DNA from: Williamsia phyllosphaerae | Lineage (GTDB): Bacteria > Actinomycetota > Actinomycetes > Mycobacteriales > Mycobacteriaceae | DNA: 64,000 nt | Assembly: GCF_014635305.1 (NCBI RefSeq) | Contig: NZ_BMCS01000001.1 | Span: 2,542,001-2,606,000 of the forward strand | Direction of reading: 5' to 3' | Notes under the pieces: generated by a model | Databases searched by the model: none | Told to the model about the DNA's origin: nothing | Seen by the model: the letters and a program-made list of their open reading frames with translations, nothing else | In this document: piece after piece, positions 1 through 7,557 of the stretch | Layout of the letters: the number at the start of each line of letters is the position of its first letter | Position numbering within the stretch: the stretch's first letter is position 1 | Program-made: the position numbers and the translations under genes

Positions 1-605
1 GCCAGCGCGGCCCGTCGGACATCGGTGAACGACCACTCCGGTTCGATGCGGACGTAGATGTGCAGACCCGACCCGCCGGAGGTCTTCGGGTAGCCGCGGA
101 TGCCGAGTTCGTCGAGCACCTCGTGCGCGATGTGCGCGGTGCGCCGGACCTTGTCGAACGGACAGTCCGGCATCGGATCGAGGTCGATGCGCCACTCGTC
201 GGGCTTCTCGGTGTCGAACCGCCGGGAGTTCCACGGATGGAACTCCACGGTCGACATCTGCACCGCCCAGATGACGCTGCCCAGCTCGGTCACGCAGACC
301 TCGTCGGCGGTCCGGCCGTAGCGCGGGAAGTAGATCTCGACGGTCTCCAGCCAGTCCGGTGCGCCGCTGGGGATGCGTTTCTGATGGACCTTCGGACCTG
401 CCATGCCCTTGGGGTATCGGTGCAGCATGCAGGGGCGGTCGCGGAGGGCTCGGACGATGCCGTCACCCACGGAGAGGTAGTAGTTGACGAGGTCGAGCTT
501 GGTCTCGCCGCGGGTCGGGAAGTACACGCGGTCTGGACTGGACACCCGGACCGTGCGATCGCCGACCGACAGCTCGACCGGTGAGCCGGCGGATTCCGAT
601 GCCAT
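1..605 (-). CDS. LigD-type polymerase/primase domain protein, partial
   Basis: N-terminal 201 residues of a protein reading leftwards from ATG 603-605; the C-terminal part lies beyond base 1. It matches the archaeo-eukaryotic-primase-like polymerase domain of bacterial LigD, used in non-homologous end joining to fill gaps or add ribonucleotides at breaks. Visible motifs are the metal-binding acidic pair in RIDLDP (Asp141, Asp143) and the nucleotide-binding SGGSGLHIYV around residues 176-185, with EFHPWNS before them. No ligase or nuclease domain precedes the polymerase domain, so it looks like a stand-alone Pol-domain protein such as those mycobacteria carry beside true LigD; the missing end could change that. 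It starts 9 nt after the upstream esterase gene stops, so the two are probably cotranscribed. Confidence 0.85.
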   Translation of the reverse strand, partial: MASESAGSPVELSVGDRTVRVSSPDRVYFPTRGETKLDLVNYYLSVGDGIVRALRDRPCMLHRYPKGMAGPKVHQKRIPSGAPDWLETVEIYFPRYGRTADEVCVTELGSVIWAVQMSTVEFHPWNSRRFDTEKPDEWRIDLDPMPDCPFDKVRRTAHIAHEVLDELGIRGYPKTSGGSGLHIYVRIEPEWSFTDVRRAAL

Positions 606-614
606 TTATCGACC

Positions 615-1523
615 CTAAGGGAATGCGGCCCGGAGCGCGGCGCACTGGGCGGCGAAGAACTCCCGGGACACCGCGGCCCGGGGGACGAGCGCGTCGAACC
701 CGTGGAAGGCACCCGGGATGACGGTCGTCTCGCAGTCGACGCCGGCGTCACGGAGTCGCTGAGCGTAGGCGAGGTCCTCGTCGTGGAAGAGGTCGTTGCC
801 GCCGACGCCGATCCACGCCGGGGGCAGACCGGTGAGATCGGTCCGGCGGGCGGGCACGGCGGCGGCCCGGTCGGCGTCGGCGAGGTAGGACGACCAGCCG
901 TAGACGTTGCTTCGACCGCTCCACACCCGGTGGTTGCGGACGGCCGACTCGTCGGGCGAGGTCGTCCGGTCGTCGAGCATCGGGTAGACGAGCAGCTGGA
1001 ACGCCGGCCGGATCTGGCCGAGGTCGTGAACCCGCTGGACCAGCGCGGCGGCGAGACCGCCCCCGGCGCTGGCCCCGCCGACGGCGATGGCGCTCGCGTC
1101 GACCGACGGTTGCGCGGCCAACCAGGACAGGGCGGCCAGGCAGTCGTCGAGGGGCGCGGGGAAGGGGTGCTCCGGGGCGAGGCGGTAGTCGACCGCGGCG
1201 ACGGTGATGCCGAGCTCCCGGGCGAACCGTGCGCAGATGAGGTCGTCCTGCACGGCGCGGCCGAGGACGTACCCGCCCCCGTGGATCCACAGCAGCGCGG
1301 CGCCGGGGGAGTTGCGCGCCGGTGCCCCCGCTGTCGGCGGGCGGTGGACGCGGACCGAGGCGTCCGCCGACACCGCGACGGTCTCGACGCCCTTGGCCGC
1401 GCGCAGGGCGAGCAGCGTCGTCGCCGCACGGAAGAGCGGCACCGTCCGCGCACTGATCGGGTTGGTGGGCAGCACGCGGTGGATACGACGCAGGTCCGGG
1501 TGAACGTCGGTGGTCGGCACCAT
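615..1523 (-). CDS. alpha/beta hydrolase, hormone-sensitive-lipase-type esterase
   Basis: 302-residue carboxylesterase of the HSL (alpha/beta hydrolase fold-3) family, predicted to hydrolyse short acyl esters in the cytoplasm. The oxyanion-hole motif HGGG is at residues 81-84, the nucleophile Ser152 sits in GGASAGGG, and the C-terminal part holds the Asp (GGNDLFHDED) and His (GAFHGFD) of the triad. There is no signal peptide. A TAGTCT box lies just upstream, 3 nt before the ATG and 6 nt before the next codon, GTG (1518-1520), so translation may begin at that GTG on a leaderless message. The LigD-like gene follows after 9 nt. The physiological substrate cannot be read from sequence. Confidence 0.85.
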   Translation of the reverse strand: MVPTTDVHPDLRRIHRVLPTNPISARTVPLFRAATTLLALRAAKGVETVAVSADASVRVHRPPTAGAPARNSPGAALLWIHGGGYVLGRAVQDDLICARFARELGITVAAVDYRLAPEHPFPAPLDDCLAALSWLAAQPSVDASAIAVGGASAGGGLAAALVQRVHDLGQIRPAFQLLVYPMLDDRTTSPDESAVRNHRVWSGRSNVYGWSSYLADADRAAAVPARRTDLTGLPPAWIGVGGNDLFHDEDLAYAQRLRDAGVDCETTVIPGAFHGFDALVPRAAVSREFFAAQCAALRAAFP

Positions 1524-1628
1524 CAGAGACTATTCCGACGGCAGTCGGGTCCGAGGACGGTTCGTGGCATCGTCCGGGGCTCCCACCAGCGGTGCGCCCC
1601 GACGGTGTGGGATGGCTCGCACACCCGG

Positions 1629-1634
1629 TAGCCT
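1629..1634 (+). promoter_or_regulatory. -10 box TAGCCT for a leaderless hydratase mRNA
   Basis: TAGCCT ends 6 nt before the ATG at 1641. That spacing places transcription start at or next to the start codon, the usual arrangement of leaderless mRNAs in mycobacteria and relatives. No Shine-Dalgarno sequence is present. Confidence 0.5.
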
Positions 1635-1640
1635 GCCCAC

Positions 1641-2429
1641 ATGCCTGAATTCGTGACCTTGGAGACCAGCGACGAGTTCCCCGGGGTGGGGACCATCCTG
1701 CTGAACCGGCCGCCGATGAACGCGCTGAACCGCCAGGTGCAGACCGAGCTGGCCGAAGCTGCTCTCGCGGCCACCGAGGACGACTCCATCAAGGCCGTCG
1801 TCGTCTACGGCGGACCCAAGGTGTTGGCCGCGGGTGCCGACATCAAAGAGATGAACGACATGACGTTCGCCGAGATGAGCAAGGTCGCCGGGCGGCTGCA
1901 GTCCGGGCTCGGCGCTATCGCGGCCATCCCCAAGCCGACCGTCGCGGCGATCACCGGGTACGCGCTCGGTGGTGGCCTCGAGGTCGCGCTCGGCGCCGAT
2001 CGTCGTATCGCCGGTGACAACGCCAAGCTCGGTGTGCCGGAGATCCTGCTCGGTGTGATCCCCGGTGGCGGCGGCACGCAGCGGCTCGCGCGCCTGATCG
2101 GTCCGTCGCGGGCCAAGGACATGGTGTTCACCGGACGGTTCGTCGGCGCCGCCGAGGCGCTGCAGATCGGGTTGGTCGACGAGGTCGTCGCGCCCGACGA
2201 GGTCTACAACGCGGCGATGACGTGGGCGTCGCAGTTCGCGAAGGGCGCGAGTGTCGCCCTGGCCGCGGCGAAGGCCGCCATCGACGAGGGTCTCGACACC
2301 GATCTCGACACCGGACTGAAGATCGAGGCGCACGTGTTCGCATCGCTGTTCGCCACCGACGACCGCGCGATCGGCATGCGCTCGTTCGTCGAAAACGGGC
2401 CCGGCAAGGCCGAATTCACCGGGAAGTGA
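1641..2429 (+). CDS. enoyl-CoA hydratase (EchA17-like)
   Basis: 262-residue crotonase that should hydrate trans-2-enoyl-CoA in fatty-acid beta-oxidation. Oxyanion-hole segments are visible at AAGADIKEM and ALGGGLEVALGAD, and the second catalytic segment at GVIPGGGGTQRL; both acidic residues of true hydratases are in place (Glu of GGGLEVALG is structural, the active-site Glu lies in LGVPEILLGVIPGGGG). Length and gene order match M. tuberculosis Rv3039c (echA17), which is also followed by two methyltransferase genes. It heads a plus-strand run; the next ATG is 8 nt after the stop. Substrate chain length is not known. Confidence 0.92.
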   Translation: MPEFVTLETSDEFPGVGTILLNRPPMNALNRQVQTELAEAALAATEDDSIKAVVVYGGPKVLAAGADIKEMNDMTFAEMSKVAGRLQSGLGAIAAIPKPTVAAITGYALGGGLEVALGADRRIAGDNAKLGVPEILLGVIPGGGGTQRLARLIGPSRAKDMVFTGRFVGAAEALQIGLVDEVVAPDEVYNAAMTWASQFAKGASVALAAAKAAIDEGLDTDLDTGLKIEAHVFASLFATDDRAIGMRSFVENGPGKAEFTGK

Positions 2430-2437
2430 GCTGACCC

Positions 2438-3400
2438 ATGACCGCATCTCCGATCGATCCCGCTCCCAACCCGCACGCCACCGAGGCCGAGGTCCAGGCC
2501 GCGCTGCAGGACACCAAACTCGCCCAGGTGCTCTACCACGACTGGGAAGCCGAGACCTACGACGACAAATGGTCGATCTCGTACGACGAGCGGTGCATCG
2601 ACTATGCCCGCGGGCGATTCGACGCCGCGGGTGCGACGGAGTCGCTGCCCTACGGGCGCGCACTCGAACTCGGTTGTGGCACCGGCTTCTTCCTGCTGAA
2701 CCTGATGCAGTCGGGGGTCGCCGAGCGTGGCTCGGTGACCGATTTGTCGCCGGGCATGGTCAAGGTCGCATTGCGCAACGGCAAGAACCTCGGGCTCGAC
2801 GTCGACGGCCGCGTCGCCGACGCGGAGACCATCCCGTACGAGGACGACACCTTCGATCTGGTGGTCGGACACGCGGTCCTGCACCACATCCCCGACGTCG
2901 AGCAGGCGTTGTCGGAGGTTCTCCGCGTGCTCAAGCCCGGCGGACGCTTCATCTTCGCCGGCGAACCGTCGACCATCGGTGACTTCTACGCGCGCTGGCT
3001 GAGCCGGGCCACCTGGGCGCTGACCACCAATGTGACCAAGCTCGGCGCCCTGTCGTCGTGGCGGCGTCCGCAGGCCGAACTCGACGAGTCCTCACGCGCC
3101 GCGGCACTCGAGGCCGTCGTCGACATCCACACCTTCGATCCCGCAGAACTCGAGGCGATCGCGACCCGCGCCGGCAGTGTCGGGGTCTCCACGACCACCG
3201 AGGAATTCGCGGCGGCGATGCTCGGCTGGCCGGTCCGCACCTTCGAGGCCGCGGTCCCGCCGGAGAAGCTCGGATGGGGCTGGGCGCGTTTCGCGTTCGG
3301 CGGATGGAAGCGACTCACCTGGCTCGACGAGAACGTGCTCCGCAAGATCGTCCCGCCGAAGTTCTTCTACAACGTGGTCATCACCGGGCTCAAGCCCTGA
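2438..3400 (+). CDS. SAM-dependent class I methyltransferase (Rv3038c-like)
   Basis: 320-residue methyltransferase. Motif I ELGCGTGFFLLNL is near residues 77-89, an acidic motif II follows at VTDLSPGMV, and the post-motif stretch VVGHAVLHHIPD identifies a small-molecule methyltransferase of the UbiE/class I type. A C-terminal extension of about 130 residues after the Rossmann fold is shared with Rv3038c. It lies 8 nt after the hydratase gene and 33 nt before the next methyltransferase gene, matching the Rv3039c-Rv3038c-Rv3037c order. The substrate is unknown; linkage to the polymethylated polysaccharide genes downstream in mycobacteria is suggestive only. Confidence 0.88.
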   Translation: MTASPIDPAPNPHATEAEVQAALQDTKLAQVLYHDWEAETYDDKWSISYDERCIDYARGRFDAAGATESLPYGRALELGCGTGFFLLNLMQSGVAERGSVTDLSPGMVKVALRNGKNLGLDVDGRVADAETIPYEDDTFDLVVGHAVLHHIPDVEQALSEVLRVLKPGGRFIFAGEPSTIGDFYARWLSRATWALTTNVTKLGALSSWRRPQAELDESSRAAALEAVVDIHTFDPAELEAIATRAGSVGVSTTTEEFAAAMLGWPVRTFEAAVPPEKLGWGWARFAFGGWKRLTWLDENVLRKIVPPKFFYNVVITGLKP

Positions 3401-3433
3401 CGCGGATCCACTCCGTGATTCGGGCCGATTGAG

Positions 3434-4645
3434 ATGGGCTACGAATTCACCCTCGACGACGTCGCCCATCTCCGGACCCGATTCGGCCAGGAGGCGCTGC
3501 TGACGGCGGAATCGCTGGAGCTGCGTCCGGATACGTTGATCTCCGACCTCGCCGTGCTGCGGTCCCGGTATCCGGGGCACGAGGCCGCGCTGGTGGACAC
3601 GGTGCGCTCGCGCCGCAAGGCGGCGGGCAAACTGCGCGACGCCGATCGGCTCCTGCTCACCGACACCGCCGTCCAACAGGCGACCACCCGGACGGTCGCC
3701 GCTCACCGCGCCGCCGACCTCGCAGCGAGGTTCCCCGGTGCGGTGGTCCATGACGTGACGTGTTCTGTCGGTGCCGAACTCGCCGAGCTCGCCGCCCAAC
3801 CGGGGATCGGCCCGATCCTGGGCAGCGACATCGATCGGGTGCGACTGGCCATGGCTGCGCACAACGTCCCCTCCGCGACCCTGCTCGCCGCGGATGCGTT
3901 GACGCCCACCAGCACCGCCGATGTCGTGATCGCCGATCCGGCGCGTCGTACCGCCGGCGGGTCGCGGACCTTCCGGCTCGACCAGTTGCAGCCGTCACTG
4001 TTCGACCTGTTGACCACCTACGCCGGACGGCCGCTGCTGGTGAAGAGTGCTCCGGGACTGGACTATCAGCTGCTGCGTGATCGGTACGGTTACAACGGCG
4101 AGGTCCAGATCACCTCGTTCGACGGCGGTGTCCGAGAGGCGTGCCTGTGGACCGGCCGGGAGTTCGAGGAGCGGCGGCGGGCGACGGTGATACGCACCGA
4201 CGGAACCGGATTCGAGATCACCGATGCCGACGGTGACGACATTGCGCCCGGGGATCCCGGGACCTGGATCGTCGATCCGGACGGCGCGGTGGTGCGCGCC
4301 GGGCTCGTCCGGCACTACGCGAAGCGTCACGATCTGTGGCAACTCGACGGCCAGATCGCCTACCTGACCGGTCATCACGTGCCCGCGGGGGACCGGGGGT
4401 GGCGGGTTCTCGAATGGTCCGGCTTCGCCGAGAAACATCTCAGACGTCGTCTGACCGAACTGGACTGTGGCGTCCTCGAGATCATGGTCCGCGGTGTCGA
4501 GGTGGATCCCGACAAGCTGCGCAGCCGTCTGAAATTGCGTGGCTCGCAGTCGTTGGCGGTCGTCATCACCCGCATCGGCAGACGCGGTGTCGCGTTCATC
4601 TGTGAGGCAGGGGTTCGCGCCGGGTCCGCCGGCATCAGGGCGTAG
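3434..4645 (+). CDS. methyltransferase with THUMP-like domain (Rv3037c-like)
   Basis: 403-residue protein. The SAM-binding segment VVHDVTCSVGAELAEL and the acidic loop SDIDRVRLAMAAHN are followed by the active-site-like motif IADPARR, which resembles the DPP(Y/F) motif of nucleic-acid methyltransferases. The last third fits the THUMP-like domain found in this family, which suggests an RNA substrate. In M. tuberculosis the ortholog Rv3037c has been grouped with the methylglucose lipopolysaccharide genes, so the substrate remains open. It starts 33 nt after the preceding stop, and its own TAG stop overlaps the -10 box of the next gene. Confidence 0.85.
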   Translation: MGYEFTLDDVAHLRTRFGQEALLTAESLELRPDTLISDLAVLRSRYPGHEAALVDTVRSRRKAAGKLRDADRLLLTDTAVQQATTRTVAAHRAADLAARFPGAVVHDVTCSVGAELAELAAQPGIGPILGSDIDRVRLAMAAHNVPSATLLAADALTPTSTADVVIADPARRTAGGSRTFRLDQLQPSLFDLLTTYAGRPLLVKSAPGLDYQLLRDRYGYNGEVQITSFDGGVREACLWTGREFEERRRATVIRTDGTGFEITDADGDDIAPGDPGTWIVDPDGAVVRAGLVRHYAKRHDLWQLDGQIAYLTGHHVPAGDRGWRVLEWSGFAEKHLRRRLTELDCGVLEIMVRGVEVDPDKLRSRLKLRGSQSLAVVITRIGRRGVAFICEAGVRAGSAGIRA

Positions 4646-4648
4646 ATT
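4643..4648 (+). promoter_or_regulatory. -10 box TAGATT overlapping an upstream stop codon
   Basis: TAGATT includes the TAG stop of the THUMP-like methyltransferase gene and ends 8 nt before the next ATG. It could drive the LCM-type methyltransferase independently as a near-leaderless transcript. Confidence 0.4.
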
Positions 4649-4656
4649 CGCGAGGC

Positions 4657-5526
4657 ATGGACGACTCGGGACCCAGTCGGACGGCGCTCGCTACCGCGTA
4701 CGCCCGTGCGTACCACCAGATGGTCGATCGCCCGCGAATACTGACCGACCCGTACGCGGCGCGCATCCTCGGAGTCGGTCCCGAGGAACTGTCCACGATG
4801 AGCGAGTCAGCCGTCGAGAAGTCTGTGGTCGGGGCCATGCAGTGGCCACGGCGACTGTTCTTCGCCGCCCGCGCGCGTTTCGCCGAGGACCGCGTCGCGG
4901 CGGCCTGGGAGCGGGGTGTGCGCCAGGTCGTCGTGCTCGGTGCGGGTATGGACACGTTCTCGCTCCGGAATCCGCGCGCGGGCCTGCGGGTGTTCGAAGT
5001 GGATCATCCCGCGACCCAGGCGTGGAAGCGTCGCCGTCTCACCGAGGCCGGCGTCGACGTCCCCGAGCCGGTGACCTTCGTGCCGGTCGACTTCGAGACA
5101 GACCTCCTGGCAGACGAATTGGAGTCGGCGGGGATGAGCAGGTCCGATCCGACGGTCTTCGTGTGGCTCGGCGTGGTGTACTACCTGACCTCGGACGCAG
5201 TCGATGCGACGCTCGACTACATCGCCGGTCAGGCCCGGCCGGCCGAGGTCGTGTTCGACTATCTCCAACCGCCGACCGGTGACGAGGACGTGTCGCGGCT
5301 TCGAGAGCGCGCGGATCGTCTCGCCGCGGCCGGGGAGCCCTGGCTCAGCTATTTCACACCGACCGATCTCAGGGTGAAGCTGGCCGGCCTCGGCTTCGGG
5401 GAGATCGACGACCGGTCGGCCGCCGAGGTGGTCGACGAATACACCGATGGCACAACGGATATGCGGATCGACGACCCGCAAGCACTGCGCGCGAGCCGAA
5501 TCGTCAGTGCAGTCCGGACGCGCTGA
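4657..5526 (+). CDS. LCM-family SAM-dependent methyltransferase
   Basis: 289-residue member of the leucine-carboxyl-methyltransferase-like family (PF04072/TIGR00027), which is greatly expanded in mycobacteria and Gordonia. Diagnostic segments are the N-terminal AYARAYHQMVDRPRILTDPY, the SAM-binding VVLGAGMDTFSLR, EVDHPATQAWKRRRL and VFVWLGVVYYL. Length is normal for the family. Substrates are generally unknown. It follows the previous gene by 11 nt but has its own likely -10 box. Directly behind its stop codon the 18-mer repeat array begins. Confidence 0.9.
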   Translation: MDDSGPSRTALATAYARAYHQMVDRPRILTDPYAARILGVGPEELSTMSESAVEKSVVGAMQWPRRLFFAARARFAEDRVAAAWERGVRQVVVLGAGMDTFSLRNPRAGLRVFEVDHPATQAWKRRRLTEAGVDVPEPVTFVPVDFETDLLADELESAGMSRSDPTVFVWLGVVYYLTSDAVDATLDYIAGQARPAEVVFDYLQPPTGDEDVSRLRERADRLAAAGEPWLSYFTPTDLRVKLAGLGFGEIDDRSAAEVVDEYTDGTTDMRIDDPQALRASRIVSAVRTR

Positions 5527-5536
5527 GCGCCCACGC

Positions 5537-5662
5537 GCTGACTGTGTGGAAAGCGCCCCAGTGCTGACTGTGTGGAAAGCGCCCACGTGCTGACTGTGTG
5601 GAAAGCGCCCCACGTGCTGACTGTGTGGAAAGCGCGCTGCACGTGCTGACTGTGTGGAAAGC
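5537..5662. repeat. five direct repeats of an 18-mer
   Basis: GCTGACTGTGTGGAAAGC occurs five times without a mismatch, starting at 5537, 5563, 5589, 5616 and 5645. The spacers are 8, 8, 9 and 11 nt and are themselves alike (GCCCCAGT, GCCCACGT, GCCCCACGT, GCGCTGCACGT). The array starts 10 nt after the methyltransferase stop. Short spacers and repeats rule out CRISPR. Function is unknown; iteron-like protein binding or a selfish palindromic element are possible. Confidence 0.95.
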
Positions 5663-5743
5663 ACCATCGAGTGTGCTGGCAGCGATAGGCGAGACATGCT
5701 GCAATACGACGCACACTCGATGAGTGCTTTCCGCACCGTCAGC
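5645..5743. repeat. long imperfect inverted repeat ending the 18-mer array
   Basis: The fifth 18-mer plus its downstream flank (5645-5676) pairs with 5711-5743. The second arm carries an inverted, diverged 18-mer copy (GCTTTCCGCACCGTCAGC, 5726-5743). The 32/33-nt arms differ by two mismatches and a one-base bulge, with a 34-nt loop. Transcribed, this would form a very stable hairpin between the methyltransferase gene and the HNH gene. There is no T-tract, so a simple intrinsic terminator is unlikely. Confidence 0.9.
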
Positions 5744-5784
5744 GGCTTTTCACCATCCCCAGAACGCGGGAAGACTTCGATTCT

Positions 5785-5800
5785 TCGAACACGTGTTCGA
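5785..5800. promoter_or_regulatory. LexA-binding SOS box
   Basis: TCGAACACGTGTTCGA is a perfect palindrome matching the actinobacterial SOS consensus TCGAAC-N4-GTTCGA. It overlaps the expected -35 region of the TAGTCT -10 box at 5811-5816, so bound LexA would block transcription of the HNH gene whose GTG start is at 5850. Several 13E12-family genes in M. tuberculosis are LexA-regulated in the same way. Confidence 0.9.
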
Positions 5801-5810
5801 GTAGTTGTGG

Positions 5811-5816
5811 TAGTCT
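5811..5816 (+). promoter_or_regulatory. -10 box TAGTCT of the HNH gene
   Basis: TAGTCT lies 10 nt downstream of the SOS box. A start near 5823 would give a short leader containing the ribosome-binding site GGGGAGGAG at 5834-5842, ahead of the GTG at 5850. Confidence 0.55.
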
Positions 5817-5849
5817 CGAGGTGTAGCCGCGCCTGGGGAGGAGTGCTTC

Positions 5850-7550
5850 GTGACCATCGCCGAGACGTCTGACACCGATACCGTGTCTGTGTTGGAGGCG
5901 AATTACGCTGCGCTCGAACAGCTCCTGGACGAAATCGCGGCCGGCTCGTCGGATGCATGTAGCGATGCGGTGGTCGCGGAGTTGGCCGAGCGTCATGAGC
6001 GGGTGGTGCGGCGGATGGAATCGATCGGCAACCGACGGATCCTCGACGTGTCTGATCGGGAGGCTTTCCGGGTGTCGGGGTCGAAGAGCCTGATCGATTT
6101 CTGCTCGACCCGGTTACGGATCACCCGCCCCCGCAGACGGTTACGTGCCGTGCAACACCTCGAAGCCATGCATGCGATGACCGGGGAACTGCTCCCACCC
6201 CGGGCCCCGAACACCGCAGCCGGCCTCGCCGACGGGCACCTGGGTGCCGAGCATGTCGATGCCATCCTCGACGTATTGGCGAAAGTCCCGGCCGCGGTCG
6301 ACCCCGACGAGACAGCGAAAGCCGAATCCGCGTTGGCCACCGAAGGCCGCCGGTTGACGCCGCGGGAGATCACCCAGCTCGGGGTCCGGATCCTGGCCTA
6401 CCTCGACCCCGATGGCACCCTGACCGACGACCGTGACCGCGCCCGCAACCGGAGACTGTCCCTCAGCGCCCAGGACGCGCAGCTGATGTCGAAGCTCTCC
6501 GGGACGTTGGATCCGACGACGCGGGCGCTGTTCGAGGTGGTGCTCGCGGCGTGGGCCGCGCCCGGGATGAACAACCCCGACGACGATCAGTCTCCGCGCG
6601 GCGATACCGCCGACATCGACCCCGACCTGCTACGCGAGGCTGCCGGCCGCGATTCGCGGTCGGTGGCGCAACGTAACCATGACGCGCTGAAGGCGTTGCT
6701 GCAGTGCGCAGCCGACGGCGGCCTGCTCGGTGCGTCGCATCGCGGACTACCCCCGCACATCATCATCTCGATTACCGAGAGTGAGCTCCGCGACCGCGCC
6801 GGGGTCGCGAACACTGCGACCGGCACCGACCTCCCCATCACCGACGTGCTGACGCTGGCGGCCCGCGCGCAGATGCATTTGGCGGTGTTCGACGACCACA
6901 CCGCCGAACCACTGTTCCTCGGCCGCGCCCACCGCCTCGCCTCCCAAGCCCAACGATTCGTCCTGTTCGCGAAGTACGGCGGCTGTGGGGCAGCGGACTG
7001 CCCCACCCCGTTCGCGCACTGCGAAATCCACCACGCAGACAAGGACTGGGCCGACGGCGGCACCACCGACGTCAACCACCTCGCCCCCGCATGCGGACCG
7101 CACAACCGGGCCGTCGGACCCAACCCCGACCAATGGACCACCGATAAAATCACCACCGGCCCCGACCGCGGACGCTACGGCTGGCGCCGCAACACCGACC
7201 CACCCGAGGAAATCCACGCCAACCACCGACACCACATCCGCGAACTCCTCGACCGACACGGTGACGATGACCCATGGGCCGACACCGGTGAGGCCACTTT
7301 GAACACGGAACCGGCCACGGCCGACATCGCACCCGACGCCCCCTGGGGTGAACCTGACACCCCGCCCGTCACGACACCTGGCCAGGACCCCTGGTCGAAA
7401 CCGGTCGCGCCGCAACGACCACCGCCGGCGGGCATCGAACATCACATTGCGTATCAGCTCGTGAAACGAATACCGCGACCCGCCGGCACCCCCGACATCA
7501 ACTGGCCACGACGTCCGGCGGTCTATGCGCCCCTGGGTCGGCGTGAATGA
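5850..7550 (+). CDS. DUF222 / 13E12-repeat HNH endonuclease
   Basis: 566-residue protein of the DUF222-HNH (13E12 repeat) family. The N-terminal two thirds is the DUF222 region; the HNH module begins near residue 379 with CGAADCPTPFAHCEIHH and continues through VNHLAPACGPHNR, so the zinc-type cysteines and the catalytic His-Asn-His set look intact. The Pro-rich C-terminus (about 80 residues) is typical. Start is GTG with RBS GGGGAGGAG. The gene is complete, unlike many 13E12 copies in M. tuberculosis that are split or serve as prophage insertion sites. A perfect LexA site in the promoter predicts induction by DNA damage. Family function is not established; a DNA nuclease is the inference. A convergent Imm5-like gene ends 7 nt after it. 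Confidence 0.93.
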   Translation: MTIAETSDTDTVSVLEANYAALEQLLDEIAAGSSDACSDAVVAELAERHERVVRRMESIGNRRILDVSDREAFRVSGSKSLIDFCSTRLRITRPRRRLRAVQHLEAMHAMTGELLPPRAPNTAAGLADGHLGAEHVDAILDVLAKVPAAVDPDETAKAESALATEGRRLTPREITQLGVRILAYLDPDGTLTDDRDRARNRRLSLSAQDAQLMSKLSGTLDPTTRALFEVVLAAWAAPGMNNPDDDQSPRGDTADIDPDLLREAAGRDSRSVAQRNHDALKALLQCAADGGLLGASHRGLPPHIIISITESELRDRAGVANTATGTDLPITDVLTLAARAQMHLAVFDDHTAEPLFLGRAHRLASQAQRFVLFAKYGGCGAADCPTPFAHCEIHHADKDWADGGTTDVNHLAPACGPHNRAVGPNPDQWTTDKITTGPDRGRYGWRRNTDPPEEIHANHRHHIRELLDRHGDDDPWADTGEATLNTEPATADIAPDAPWGEPDTPPVTTPGQDPWSKPVAPQRPPPAGIEHHIAYQLVKRIPRPAGTPDINWPRRPAVYAPLGRRE

Positions 7551-7557
7551 TTCGGAG

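Noticed and set aside
5537-5662. Possible CRISPR array
   Set aside because: The spacers are only 8-11 nt and similar to each other, repeats are 18 nt, and no cas gene is near.
5349-5714. Open frames with AFHTVSTW-like protein repeats
   Set aside because: They are translations of the 18-mer DNA array and part of the methyltransferase antisense; no start signals.
5850-7550. Possible complete mobile element around the DUF222 gene
   Set aside because: No integrase, transposase or target-site duplication is visible; the flanking repeats are on one side only.
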